Shown here one piece after another: positions 9,369 to 18,061 of a stretch of DNA of 64,000 nucleotides; position 1 is the stretch's first letter; every line of letters starts with the position of its first letter. Both the position numbers and the translations under genes were made by a program. This DNA is from Fibrobacter sp. GTDB lineage: Bacteria > Fibrobacterota > Fibrobacteria > Fibrobacterales > Fibrobacteraceae. The DNA lies in assembly GCA_017475045.1 (NCBI GenBank), contig JAFVGH010000123.1:120871-184870 (forward strand), given 5' to 3'. Below the pieces are notes generated by a model. The model saw only the letters and a list, made by a program, of their open reading frames with translations. It did not search any database and had not been told where the DNA came from.

Positions 9369-11339
9369 TTATTGCTTGTTCGGCGGCATAATCCTGTTCT
9401 TATAAACAATGTATTCCCATGCTTTTGCCGCAGTCCGCATTTTTCTTGTAATTGTTTCCAAAGAGTCCGGTGCGATTGTGACAGGTTCTCCTGTGACAAA
9501 GCTGTTCACGGTATTGTCGGTGTACCAGGTCGGGTTTAGGTAGACCGTTTGTGCAATCGCGTTTCCTGTCCCGTCAACAGGTAAAACGTAATAGGCCGTA
9601 GAGTCCTGCCTCATGGCCATTGTCCCGTAACGGAATGAATAAATCGGTTGAATACTTGTATCGTGAAGCGGATTGTTAATTAGGTCGACTCCCATAAAAT
9701 GGTTCGATACGTCTAACCCTAAATATCCAATGATAGAACTTGCAATGTTTTGTTGAGATGTTACGTTGGGGATTGTTGAAGGCGTAATGCCAGGCCCCTT
9801 GAACATGAGCGATATCCAGGTGAATCCTTCACTCGCCATCCCTATCCGTTCCGCATCTTGCTGTTGGCGTCCGTTCGGTGCGGAGTGGTCCCCTGTCAGT
9901 ATGATAAGCGTATTTTCAAAACGAGGGTCGTTCGCCAGGGAATCCAAAATTATTCCCACCGCGCTATCCATGTAAACAGCGGCTCTAAGGTAGGCGTCAT
10001 CAATATTCGGTGGTGTTTCACCCATTTTCTTGGGCAGAATAAACGGAGTGTGCATCGACAAACTCATCCAATGGAAGAACGTTGGTTTGTCTTTGGGACG
10101 CTCCTTGTAACGTTCGACAAAGCGTACCGCCGAAGAGACATCGTCTGCGTATTCCTGCTTGAATTCGTGGTAGTCAAACCACTTGCTGTACCAAGGCTCT
10201 TCATTGTCGAACCGGGGATCCGCCCCAAGAATAACTTCCGAATAATATCCAGCCTCTGAAAGGACCTCTGAAAAACTCCTTAGGTTCGTATTCGGAAAAT
10301 CACGGAGTAACGTTTTGGTCGGAAGACTAATAATGCCCGTCATGATTCCCAAAAGGCCTTCTACAGAGGGGTTGCCGACGCTGTAGGTGTTCGGGAAATA
10401 CAGGCTGTTCTGGGAAAGTTTGCAAATGTTGGGGAAACGTTCGCAGTTGGCAGGGATTCTCATGTCGAACGTCCATCCGCGAAGCGATTCGATTGTCATC
10501 AAAAGAATATCGGGCTTTTCTTCGAGTGGCTTGTTCTTGAATTCCTCGATGGATTTTTGTTCGTTGGTCGATTCTTTCCAGAACGGATATTCCTTATCCG
10601 GGTTTCCGCCCAAAAGGGCAATTCCTTCGCGTAGGTTTTCGGGTTCATTTTCAAAACCGACATCCTCAAATAAATTTTCCACCAAATTGTACACGACAGG
10701 CCGAATACGGTCCCAACGGCGCTGCGAATAGTTGTACCACAAGTGCGAAGTGCAGCCTAAAGCGGCAAGGAGAAAAATGATGCCTGTAGAAATGTAGAGC
10801 TTTCTTTCGGTCGTTTTTGAGCCTATCTTAATCGGGGTTACTTTTTTAGCGAAAACGATAAGCCCTGTTATGGAAAGTATGACAATGCCAAGCGTCAGCA
10901 AGAAGTGTCCAAGCCCGCCTAGGGCAATCTTTGAAACCAGCGTAGAATCGGTCCAAGCGTATGTATAGGTCTTGATAAACGACAGGGAGAGTTTCTGACT
11001 CATCCAACGCTGCAACTCGTCATCGACTCCACTGAGCACGAGGTAAATGGCCGCGAAAACAATGGCTGTTATTTTGATTGCTTTTAGGTTTCTTTTATGG
11101 AATGCAAGCGTCAATCCAGAAAACAAGAGCGCAAGTGCCGAAGAAAAGCCGATTTCTGCGTACAGCGTATGCCATATAAAACGATTGTAGTCCGGCACAA
11201 GAGATGACCCCGTGGGGGTATCCATCATGTAAAGTATGCACAATAACGCAAAACGCCCGACAATGAGAATTGCAGCAAAAACCAACCAATAAAAGGGAAA
11301 TGTACGTTTAATCGGTTGTTCTTTTTCGTTTTTACTCAT
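9369..11339 (-). CDS. membrane-anchored sulfatase-family (LTA synthase-like) phosphotransferase
   Basis: About 656 residues from the ATG at 11337-11339; the reading frame extends further upstream but the upstream part overlaps the divergent gene and looks non-coding. Five or so N-terminal membrane spans precede a periplasmic alkaline-phosphatase-fold domain: DILLMTIESLRGW (metal site), TYSVGNPSVEGLLGIMTG (nucleophile region, with Ser where relatives often have Thr), HWMSLSMHTPF and IILTGDHSAP. The family includes LtaS and phosphoethanolamine/phosphoglycerol transferases that decorate envelope glycans. TATCTT ends seven bases before the ATG. Substrate unknown. The gene looks more AT-rich than the glycan cluster on its left. 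Confidence 0.85.
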   Translation of the reverse strand: MSKNEKEQPIKRTFPFYWLVFAAILIVGRFALLCILYMMDTPTGSSLVPDYNRFIWHTLYAEIGFSSALALLFSGLTLAFHKRNLKAIKITAIVFAAIYLVLSGVDDELQRWMSQKLSLSFIKTYTYAWTDSTLVSKIALGGLGHFLLTLGIVILSITGLIVFAKKVTPIKIGSKTTERKLYISTGIIFLLAALGCTSHLWYNYSQRRWDRIRPVVYNLVENLFEDVGFENEPENLREGIALLGGNPDKEYPFWKESTNEQKSIEEFKNKPLEEKPDILLMTIESLRGWTFDMRIPANCERFPNICKLSQNSLYFPNTYSVGNPSVEGLLGIMTGIISLPTKTLLRDFPNTNLRSFSEVLSEAGYYSEVILGADPRFDNEEPWYSKWFDYHEFKQEYADDVSSAVRFVERYKERPKDKPTFFHWMSLSMHTPFILPKKMGETPPNIDDAYLRAAVYMDSAVGIILDSLANDPRFENTLIILTGDHSAPNGRQQQDAERIGMASEGFTWISLMFKGPGITPSTIPNVTSQQNIASSIIGYLGLDVSNHFMGVDLINNPLHDTSIQPIYSFRYGTMAMRQDSTAYYVLPVDGTGNAIAQTVYLNPTWYTDNTVNSFVTGEPVTIAPDSLETITRKMRTAAKAWEYIVYKNRIMPPNKQ

Positions 11340-11346
11340 GGTAGCG

Positions 11347-11352
11347 AAGATA
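11347..11352 (-). promoter_or_regulatory. -10-like TATCTT seven bases before ATG 11339
   Basis: Reverse strand reads TATCTT, seven bases (CGCTACC), ATG. There is no room for a ribosome binding site if transcription starts at the usual distance. No convincing -35 hexamer is seen. Same geometry as other starts in this window. Confidence 0.5.
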
Positions 11353-11433
11353 GCATTTTTACGGGTGTTTTTTTGCAGCACTATTTTAAAATGTGTATAT
11401 TTGCTCATAATCTGCATTACAAATTGTCGGTCC

Positions 11434-12774
11434 ATGAAAATTCTATACGGGAAAATACTTTGTTTACTAATCCTGGCATTCGGATTGACGTCTTGCATGA
11501 CGGATTCTAGTACATTGTATCCATCTGATGAGTATCCAGACAAAGACGATCTCAAAAAAACAAATCTCCCTATTGTATATGTTCAAACTTCGGACAATAA
11601 AGAAATAGACACGAGAAAAGTTTGGAAACAGGCGTCCCTTACCATAGACGGAAAATTTTGTGGCTATGAGGACCTGTCAATAGATGACCTTTTGATCAAG
11701 GGTCGGGGAAACACCAGCTGGTCCCTAACTAAAAGACCTTATTCTATTAAGCTCAACTCCAAAACAAAAATTCTTGGAATGAAGGAAGATAAGCATTGGG
11801 TTTTGATCGGAAATATGAGCGATAAGACTCTTTTGCGTAATTATTACACGTCTTATCTAGGCAACGAAATTTACAATAGCGTCTGGAACCCTTCTTTCAG
11901 GTCTGTCCATCTGATTATTAACGGTACCTACCGCGGGGTATACCTATTGGGTGAAAAAATCACCATTGCTGAAAACCGGGTAGATATTGGCGACATCAGC
12001 AAGAAGGGATCCGGCAATGGGGGATTTATCCTTGAGGTAAACCATCGACTTGACGAATTGTTCAATTTTACAACAAACCAAGGTGTCCCCATAAGCCTGA
12101 AAGATCCCGATGAAGTTAGTCTTTCTACTCAGAAAGAGATTACATCCATAGTCCAAAGTGCAGAGGACGCTCTCTTCAGCGATAACTTTTCTAGTCAACA
12201 AGATGGATGGAGAAAATACCTTGATGAAAATTCTATCATTGACTGGTTTATCGTTAACGAATTCACTAAAAACAATGATGCCGTATTCCACACATCAGTC
12301 TTTTTGTACTACAACCCGGCAACCGAAAAATTATATCTAGGACCGAACTGGGATTATGATATTTCTTGCGGCAATATAAACCATAACGACAACAACAATC
12401 CAAACGGATGGTGGATAACGAACGCCCCTTGGGTTTCCCGCTTGATTAAAGATTCTCTGTTTGTAGAAAACCTAAATAGGCGATGGGATTCTTCTAAGTC
12501 AAAAGTCTATTATTCTATTAACACCTGGATTCCTGCGCAAGCGACATCACTAGAGAACGCGGCCAACATTAATTTCAAGAAATGGAAGATTCTTGGAGAA
12601 TATTCTTGGCCCAATACAAATGGATTCGAAGAAAGGACTACCTACCAAAGCGAAATCAAATACCTTATAGATTGGTTAAATACAAGGTATGTTTTTTTCG
12701 ACACCGCTTTAGACGACCTCGTAAATAAGTTCCATATGCAACAACATATGAAACAAGACGTTCTATATAGATAA
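11434..12774 (+). CDS. CotH kinase-family lipoprotein
   Basis: 446 residues from ATG 11434 (MKILYGKILCLLILAFGLTS then Cys21), a clear lipoprotein signal. The mature part has CotH-family segments: KGRGNTSWSLTKRPYSIKL, HWVLIGNMSDKTLLRNYY, NGTYRGVYLLGEKI and the metal-binding GPNWDYDISCGN. CotH proteins are atypical kinases/ligands found on spores and on surfaces of polysaccharide degraders; in Fibrobacter-like organisms the role is unclear. TATATT at 11396-11401 is a likely -10 box, leaving a normal-length leader. The gene is strikingly AT-rich with AAA/ATT/TTT codons, unlike neighbours from 13 kb on, which may mark transfer. Substrate is unknown. Confidence 0.85.
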   Translation: MKILYGKILCLLILAFGLTSCMTDSSTLYPSDEYPDKDDLKKTNLPIVYVQTSDNKEIDTRKVWKQASLTIDGKFCGYEDLSIDDLLIKGRGNTSWSLTKRPYSIKLNSKTKILGMKEDKHWVLIGNMSDKTLLRNYYTSYLGNEIYNSVWNPSFRSVHLIINGTYRGVYLLGEKITIAENRVDIGDISKKGSGNGGFILEVNHRLDELFNFTTNQGVPISLKDPDEVSLSTQKEITSIVQSAEDALFSDNFSSQQDGWRKYLDENSIIDWFIVNEFTKNNDAVFHTSVFLYYNPATEKLYLGPNWDYDISCGNINHNDNNNPNGWWITNAPWVSRLIKDSLFVENLNRRWDSSKSKVYYSINTWIPAQATSLENAANINFKKWKILGEYSWPNTNGFEERTTYQSEIKYLIDWLNTRYVFFDTALDDLVNKFHMQQHMKQDVLYR

Positions 12775-12842
12775 AAATTTTAATTTAATTTTTTAAATTT
12801 CCGTATTTTTAAGCAAAAAGTCAATTTTTGTTGCATAAAGTA

Positions 12843-12871
12843 TTGACTTTCAGATTTTTTTGTTGTATATT
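12843..12871 (+). promoter_or_regulatory. sigma70-type promoter of the TIGR02147 gene
   Basis: TTGACT (12843-12848), a 17-base spacer, TATATT (12866-12871). The ATG at 12880 follows after only eight bases, so the transcript should begin at or within a base or two of the start codon. Confidence 0.7.
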
Positions 12872-12879
12872 TATGATTG

Positions 12880-13716
12880 ATGAAACCGATAGTCGAATAT
12901 TCCGATTTCCGCCAGTACATGCTGGACTACTACGAGGAGCGCAAGCGCCGTTCCGTTTTTTCATGGCGCGAGTTCTCCAAGATAGCGGGGTTCACCTCGT
13001 CTTCTTACATGAAGGTAGTCTGCGACGGTAAGAGCAAGCTCTCCCGTATCGGCGTAGAACGCACGGGAGCTGCCATGGGCCTCGTGGGTTTCGAGATGGA
13101 ATATTTCCGTGCCATGGTAGAATTCGGTCAGGCGGCCACCGAAGAAAAGAAGAAGGTCGCCTACGAAAACATGCTCGCCATCGCCAAGGTCCACAAGGTC
13201 CGCGTGCTTGAAGGCGACCTGTTCGAGTTTTATGATTCCTGGCAGAACCCCGTTGTACGTGAACTTGCCCCGCTGATGCCGGGCGCCACTCCGGGCGAAA
13301 TCGCCAAAAAATGCTACCCCGAAATTTCGGCGGCAGAAGTCCAGCAGAGTCTGAACTTCCTCACGAAGGCGGGTCTCCTGAAGAAGGCAGGGGACAGCTC
13401 CTTTGTACAGGCAGAAACATCCATCACCGGGACGCCGGACGCCACGCGGCTTGCACTCAGGGGAATGCACCGCCAGATGTCCAAGCTTGCCACCCCGGCG
13501 CTGGACCTGCCTGTAGAACAGTGCAACTTTAGCGGAGTGACCATGGGAGTGTCCCGCGAAAGTTACGAACGCATCGTGAAGGTGCTGGACGAATGCCGCC
13601 GCCAAATTATCGCCATCGCCGCAGACGACAAGGATATCGACCAGGTCTACCGTCTGAACCTCCAACTCTTCCCCTTGACCAAAAACGTGAAGGAGGGCGA
13701 AAATGAAAATGCTTAA
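12880..13716 (+). CDS. TIGR02147 family protein (probable transcription regulator)
   Basis: 278 residues from ATG 12880; a TTG three bases earlier is in frame but less likely. The N-terminal KPIVEYSDFRQYMLDYYEER, then FSWREFSKIAGFTSSSYMKV and VCDGKSKLSRIGV, is the hallmark start of the TIGR02147 family, abundant in Fibrobacter and a few other lineages and thought to contain a helix-turn-helix. A strong promoter lies immediately upstream with essentially no leader. The gene end overlaps the start of the lipoprotein at 13703 by 14 bases, so both are made from one mRNA. This suggests a regulator linked to a surface lipoprotein (inference). No ligand is known. Confidence 0.85.
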   Translation: MKPIVEYSDFRQYMLDYYEERKRRSVFSWREFSKIAGFTSSSYMKVVCDGKSKLSRIGVERTGAAMGLVGFEMEYFRAMVEFGQAATEEKKKVAYENMLAIAKVHKVRVLEGDLFEFYDSWQNPVVRELAPLMPGATPGEIAKKCYPEISAAEVQQSLNFLTKAGLLKKAGDSSFVQAETSITGTPDATRLALRGMHRQMSKLATPALDLPVEQCNFSGVTMGVSRESYERIVKVLDECRRQIIAIAADDKDIDQVYRLNLQLFPLTKNVKEGENENA

Positions 13717-14518
13717 TTTGTCCATGACCTTTACCTTCGCATTCACGCTTGTGGCCTTCTTGGGTGCAGGATGCTCCACAGATGTTGCAGGCACCGCCGA
13801 AGAGCAAAATGAACTCGCCGAAGCCGAGTCCTCCAGCTCCACAGGCGAGGAACTGCCTGCCTCAAGTTCAACAATCCAATCCAGCAGTTCCACCAATGTT
13901 TTGAGCTCTTCCAGCAACAACGGCCAAACCGTTCCGACGAGCGAACTGGATAAAAATTCACTAAGTTATTACCTGCTGCAGTTCGGCATTACTGACGCTG
14001 CTTTCGACAGCAAGGTCTTTGCAAGTACTATCACCTATAGGGAAAACACTTCGGCTCCTCCGCAGAGCAGTACCAATCCGGACCATGATGGTGATACCAA
14101 ACCCGGAACCATTGCCGAAGCCACGGAATTCGACGGACAGGGATTCCACCCCTTCGTAAAGCAGAACATCGTTGCTCTGGAATACTTCTTCCCCGACGCC
14201 TATGAAAAATTCCCGAAACTGATTGACGATATCAAGAACGGCAATGTACAGGAAGGTTGCGGACTCTACATGCTGAATATCTATGCCGACAGCCGATATG
14301 CCGGATACATTCTAACAGAAATTAATAGTAACTCCGTCACGGTGATAGACATCAAGGCGGACGCATGCCAGACAGGCGCAAGCGTAAATTACGCACGATT
14401 CCTGGTCAGCTACTGCGGAGATCTTGACAGGAATCCAGAAGTTGTACATAAAGTTGTAGAAGTAAACATTTCTAAGGACAAATGCCCACAAGTATCAGGA
14501 CAAGAGTGGGTTAAGTAA
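13703..14518 (+). CDS. lipoprotein of unknown function, Ser-rich linker
   Basis: 271 residues. The start at 13703 has GGAGGGCGAAA before it and lies inside the end of the TIGR02147 gene. A lipoprotein signal ends FLGAGC (Cys24), followed by an acidic and Ser-rich tether (residues about 30-75, many SSS runs) and a compact domain of about 190 residues with five scattered Cys (for example NVQEGCGLYMLNIYA, KADACQTGASV, LVSYCGDLD). I do not recognise the domain. Translational overlap suggests partnership with the upstream protein. The Ser-rich tether is shared in style with the next two lipoproteins. Confidence 0.7.
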   Translation: MKMLNLSMTFTFAFTLVAFLGAGCSTDVAGTAEEQNELAEAESSSSTGEELPASSSTIQSSSSTNVLSSSSNNGQTVPTSELDKNSLSYYLLQFGITDAAFDSKVFASTITYRENTSAPPQSSTNPDHDGDTKPGTIAEATEFDGQGFHPFVKQNIVALEYFFPDAYEKFPKLIDDIKNGNVQEGCGLYMLNIYADSRYAGYILTEINSNSVTVIDIKADACQTGASVNYARFLVSYCGDLDRNPEVVHKVVEVNISKDKCPQVSGQEWVK

Positions 14519-14533
14519 AGACTATTTCTAGAT

Positions 14534-14590
14534 GGCGGTTCAAGCCCGCCATGACGAGAGTACGCCTAATTCCGATATGACCATATCGGA
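14534..14590. repeat. two inverted repeats in intergenic region
   Basis: GGCGG (14534-14538) pairs with CCGCC (14546-14550) and is followed by ATGACGA, resembling the dispersed CGTCAT..GCGGG elements seen elsewhere in the window. A second perfect palindrome, TCCGATAT-GACC-ATATCGGA, covers 14571-14590, about 35 bases before the next start codon. It could be an operator or a transcript hairpin. No T-run follows, so neither looks like a good terminator. Confidence 0.55.
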
Positions 14591-14624
14591 ACATGGGGAA
14601 AGTTTATAAAAAAAGGAGAAAACT

Positions 14625-15614
14625 ATGAAACAGAAAATTACAACGCTGACCATTTTGGCCACAGCAGCGCTCGCCATCTCACTGACCGCCTGCGATGATA
14701 GTTCTAGCGCCCCCTCGGGGGATGATCAGAACGAACCGTCCAGTGAAACCATCACCAGCTCCGAATCGAACGGGAACTCTGCGACCAGTCAAAACGGCAA
14801 GCCGTCTGCAGGCAAGGGCAAAAGTTCCTCCTCCACAGAACCAGATGAGCAATGCGACGCCTTAATCCCCCAATGCGGATTCAGCGAACAGGAACTTTGC
14901 GAAATGGGGATAAAAACATATTGCAGCACAAGCTCCAGCTCATTCAACATGCCAACCTGTTCCCATCTTACGGACAGCGATTGCCGAATATCAGAAGGTT
15001 GCTCCCCTACCCCCTGCAATCCCGGCACTAGGGTTCTCGACTGCGTAACAAACAGTGAATACGTCTGCAAAAGCGGTAGTTGGCAACTTGCCGAAACCTG
15101 TGCCAATATTTCTAGCGTAACAGGAAACGACAGGTGGAACTGCGACGAAGACGATTTCACCCTCACGAAAGATTGCGCGGACAACTCCATCACCTATATG
15201 TGTGTCAGCAATCGTTGGTTCAAGACTGAAGATTGCGACCCCACCAAGCCCAACTGCGGATACGATGACTACACTCTATGTCTAAAAACCAAACTCAAGA
15301 AATATTGCCTCAAAACCGATTGGCTAAACGAATCCTGCAGTTATGGCAAAGACCCCATAAGATGGCTCTATACCTACAATGATCCAGAAGATGATTACCC
15401 AAGCGATCAAATACGCTATTCCTGCAACCAAAGTGGCAAATGGGAAGAATTTGTCCAACAATGCGACCCCATGATGGATTGCGGCAACGGCAACAACAAG
15501 AGCGACGACCATGGAATATTGCCCGATGGGGCCCCCTGCACAAATGAGGGAGAACAGATGACTGTCAGTGGGTATAACTACCAGTGCATCAGCAAAACCT
15601 GGACCAGACTTTAA
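14625..15614 (+). CDS. Cys-rich repeat lipoprotein A
   Basis: 329 residues, ATG preceded by AAAAGGAG. Lipoprotein signal ends LTACDD (Cys23), then a Ser/Asn-rich tether to about residue 75. The mature part holds about 26 Cys in repeated units. One unit is CGFSEQELCEMGIKTYC (Cys84, 92, 100), repeated as CGYDDYTLCLKTKLKKYC (Cys211, 219, 228). A second unit, DC-x6-YxC-x4-W-x5-C, occurs at about 139-159 and 183-204 with shorter copies near the C-terminus. The same units occur in the next gene, so the two are paralogues. Domain unknown; disulfide-rich surface proteins are likely. Only 14 bases separate it from the next gene. Confidence 0.72.
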   Translation: MKQKITTLTILATAALAISLTACDDSSSAPSGDDQNEPSSETITSSESNGNSATSQNGKPSAGKGKSSSSTEPDEQCDALIPQCGFSEQELCEMGIKTYCSTSSSSFNMPTCSHLTDSDCRISEGCSPTPCNPGTRVLDCVTNSEYVCKSGSWQLAETCANISSVTGNDRWNCDEDDFTLTKDCADNSITYMCVSNRWFKTEDCDPTKPNCGYDDYTLCLKTKLKKYCLKTDWLNESCSYGKDPIRWLYTYNDPEDDYPSDQIRYSCNQSGKWEEFVQQCDPMMDCGNGNNKSDDHGILPDGAPCTNEGEQMTVSGYNYQCISKTWTRL

Positions 15615-15628
15615 AAAGGAGAAACACA

Positions 15629-16420
15629 ATGAAACATCTTACAAAAATCGCTTGCAGACTTGCCGCAGCAGCGCTCACCTTTACACTAGCGGCCTGCGAT
15701 GACAGCAGCAGCGCTAGCGTCAACGGGCCGGACATCGAGGAAAACTCCTCTGAAAGCAACGGCGGCAATGGCTCTGACAACATCGAGAGCTCCGCAACAG
15801 CAGAAAGCTCGGCAACAGTCAACAGTTCCGCAACCGCAGAAAGTTCGGCAACCGAAGGCGGTTCATCGGCATCCCATGACGACAATTCCAGTTCTTCCAT
15901 GGCTATAACATGCCAGGCCCTCACCCTGGAATGCTACTCTGCAGCACAACTTTGCAACAAGGGACTGACGGAGTATTGCGTCAACAGCAGTTCCAGTGGC
16001 AAAGAAAAATGCAAGAACGTTTCAAACATAGACGGAGGTTCCTGCCAAGACTATGACACGGTCATAGACTGCGAAACAGGCGCCTATGCCGTATGTCTCA
16101 ATAACACGTGGGAACTCGCCATCATTGGAGCCTCCTGCCCGACAACAGGCAAGGAAATGACCGTCAATGAAATAAACCTTATCTGCAACGAAGGCTATTG
16201 GAAATATAAAAGTACCATCGACAAATGTCCTCCCGGGAGCAGCTGCCAGCCCCCTAACTATGGCTGCCAAACACACCCCATCAACGGGTTTAGCTGCGAT
16301 GAACGTAACGAGAAGGTTTATGAACTCACTGTAACTACCCGGGGCGCAGGCGACTGCATGTACCAATGCTCCAATGGAAAATACCACGTTGTCATGCCTC
16401 CTGTCCCAACAGGAAACTAA
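15629..16420 (+). CDS. Cys-rich repeat lipoprotein B (paralogue of the previous gene)
   Basis: 263 residues from ATG 15629, preceded by AAAAAGGAG. A signal ending LAACDD (Cys23) leads to a Ser/Ala/Glu tether with repeats of the type ESSAT and NSSAT (about 53-80). The mature part has CYSAAQLCNKGLTEYC (Cys102, 109, 117), aligning with the CGFSEQELC..YC unit of the preceding lipoprotein, then DCETGAYAVCLNNTWELA, the same DC..VC..W unit. Ends ten bases before the convergent phosphohexomutase gene. Function unknown; surface display by the lipid anchor is the only firm inference. Confidence 0.72.
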   Translation: MKHLTKIACRLAAAALTFTLAACDDSSSASVNGPDIEENSSESNGGNGSDNIESSATAESSATVNSSATAESSATEGGSSASHDDNSSSSMAITCQALTLECYSAAQLCNKGLTEYCVNSSSSGKEKCKNVSNIDGGSCQDYDTVIDCETGAYAVCLNNTWELAIIGASCPTTGKEMTVNEINLICNEGYWKYKSTIDKCPPGSSCQPPNYGCQTHPINGFSCDERNEKVYELTVTTRGAGDCMYQCSNGKYHVVMPPVPTGN

Positions 16421-16429
16421 CCTTCCAAA

Positions 16430-17971
16430 TTATTTCCGCCAGCCTTCCATAATCTTCATGCAACCGGCAAGGAGTTCTGCCGAACGTTCCTTGTCGCCCG
16501 TTTCCACGTAGCACCGGAATTCCGGAGCGTTGCCACTTGGGCGCAAGTGCACGATATCGCCGGAATCGAATTCCATGCGGTATCCGTCGGTCTCGTCGAT
16601 GGAGACGATATCGCCGTGGAAAGGGGCGGGCATGTTGCCATTGGCATCGGGCTTTGCAAAACGACTGGGCTTTGCGGTAAGAGCGCCGAACAGTTTTTGG
16701 CCTAGTTTCTGCTCCCGAATTTCGGCAAGTTTTGCCTTTGAAATCTCGGTGGGGAATTCCTTGAGACGGTCGCTGAGCGTAAAACGCCTGGGGAGCTTCT
16801 TCAGCAGGTCCACCACGCACATCCTCTCTTCCCTCACACGCACCATCACGGCAAGCATCGGGAGCAAGGCATCGCGGGTAGGGAGCGCCGGGAGGGTGCG
16901 GGTTCCGTCTGCAAATTCCCAGGTCAGGTCCGTCTGCAGCAAGAAACCTCCGTTGGCTTCGTAGCCTGCCACAGACACGGACTTGTCAGAGGCGTCCACC
17001 AGGCTTTCCATGCCGGCAATCACGTAGGGGCTGCCAATGCGGGTACGGCAAATCTTCTCAAAGCTGCCGGACTTTTCCAGCGACGTATTGCAACTCACCG
17101 GAGTTGCAATGCGCTTGATACCAAGCGCCTGGGCAGCGAGGATGCCCAGCACGTCGCCACGTAGCCACATGCCGGTATCGTCCGCCAAGAGCGGCCGGTC
17201 GGAATCCCCGTCAGTACTGAAGATGGCGTCCACAAAATCCTTGTGGGCAAAATCCCGGGCCAGCTCTTCGTCTTCTTTACGGATGGCCTCGGTATCTACC
17301 GGAATAAAAGTCTCGCTCCTGGCGAAGGGCTTCACGGTGGCGCCCAGGCTTTCCAGGACCTTCACCACAATGTCGCGGCCCACAGCGGAATGCTGGTACA
17401 CGCCGATGGTAAGCCCCGAAAGGGCCTTGCTCCCGAAAAACGCAGGATAGCGCTTCAGGTAATTCTCCTCGGCTTCCATCTCCACAGCCGGCAACTCCGG
17501 TGCCGACTTCAGCATTCCCGCTGCATCAAAAATCGATTCGTCAAAATCTACAGACTGGGAAACAATTCCCTGTTCGTCCTTCTTGGAAATTTCGCCCTGG
17601 GGGTGGTTAAACTTTATACCGTTACGGTCGGCAGGAATGTGGCTCCCCGTCACCATGATGGTAGGGAGCGCCTTGTCGATGCCGTACAGCGCAATAGCCG
17701 GGCTCGGAATGCGGCCGCAATAGATTACCTTCCAGGCGCTGTCCTCGCCCGCCTTCACAAGGGCCTTCAGAATTCGTTCCGTACTGGGGCGCAAGTCACC
17801 TGCGATAGCGATGGTATGTTCACACTTGTAGCTAGTCTCGCAGTACTTGATAAAGGAGCGGGCGTACACATAGCACACACGGTCCGTCATGGCAGTCACC
17901 AGGCCACGGGCACCACTGGTACCGAAAGCTACACCGGACTGTTTCATCACCTCTTGCATCGAAACGCTCAT
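16430..17971 (-). CDS. phosphohexomutase (phosphoglucomutase/phosphomannomutase family)
   Basis: 513 residues. Four-domain alpha-D-phosphohexomutase pattern: VAFGTSGARGLV near the N-terminus, active-site loop TIMVTGSHIPADRNGIKF with phospho-Ser110, metal loop STDGDSDRP (Asp254, 256, 258), sugar-binding GYEANGGF, and phosphate-binding RPSGNAPEFRCY near the C-terminus. The TGSHIP form of the active site replaces the common TASHNP and typifies one subgroup. It interconverts hexose-1- and hexose-6-phosphates in the cytoplasm; glucose versus mannose specificity cannot be told. AAGAGG precedes the ATG. It is a single gene, convergent with the Cys-rich lipoprotein and separated from the 18062 gene by a terminator. 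Confidence 0.9.
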   Translation of the reverse strand: MSVSMQEVMKQSGVAFGTSGARGLVTAMTDRVCYVYARSFIKYCETSYKCEHTIAIAGDLRPSTERILKALVKAGEDSAWKVIYCGRIPSPAIALYGIDKALPTIMVTGSHIPADRNGIKFNHPQGEISKKDEQGIVSQSVDFDESIFDAAGMLKSAPELPAVEMEAEENYLKRYPAFFGSKALSGLTIGVYQHSAVGRDIVVKVLESLGATVKPFARSETFIPVDTEAIRKEDEELARDFAHKDFVDAIFSTDGDSDRPLLADDTGMWLRGDVLGILAAQALGIKRIATPVSCNTSLEKSGSFEKICRTRIGSPYVIAGMESLVDASDKSVSVAGYEANGGFLLQTDLTWEFADGTRTLPALPTRDALLPMLAVMVRVREERMCVVDLLKKLPRRFTLSDRLKEFPTEISKAKLAEIREQKLGQKLFGALTAKPSRFAKPDANGNMPAPFHGDIVSIDETDGYRMEFDSGDIVHLRPSGNAPEFRCYVETGDKERSAELLAGCMKIMEGWRK

Positions 17972-18004
17972 ATAAACCTCTTGTCGGCAAATAGTATCCT
18001 TTTA

Positions 18005-18036
18005 CAAAAATAAAAATCCCAGCCGGATGGCTGGGA
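18005..18036 (-). terminator. rho-independent terminator of the Tyr/Asp-rich lipoprotein gene
   Basis: Perfect 8-bp stem TCCCAGCC-ATCC-GGCTGGGA on the minus strand (18017-18036) followed by TTTTTATTTTTG. It lies just past the stop of the gene at 18062. Confidence 0.88.
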
Positions 18037-18061
18037 TAATTATCCGAGTTTACTACTATGA

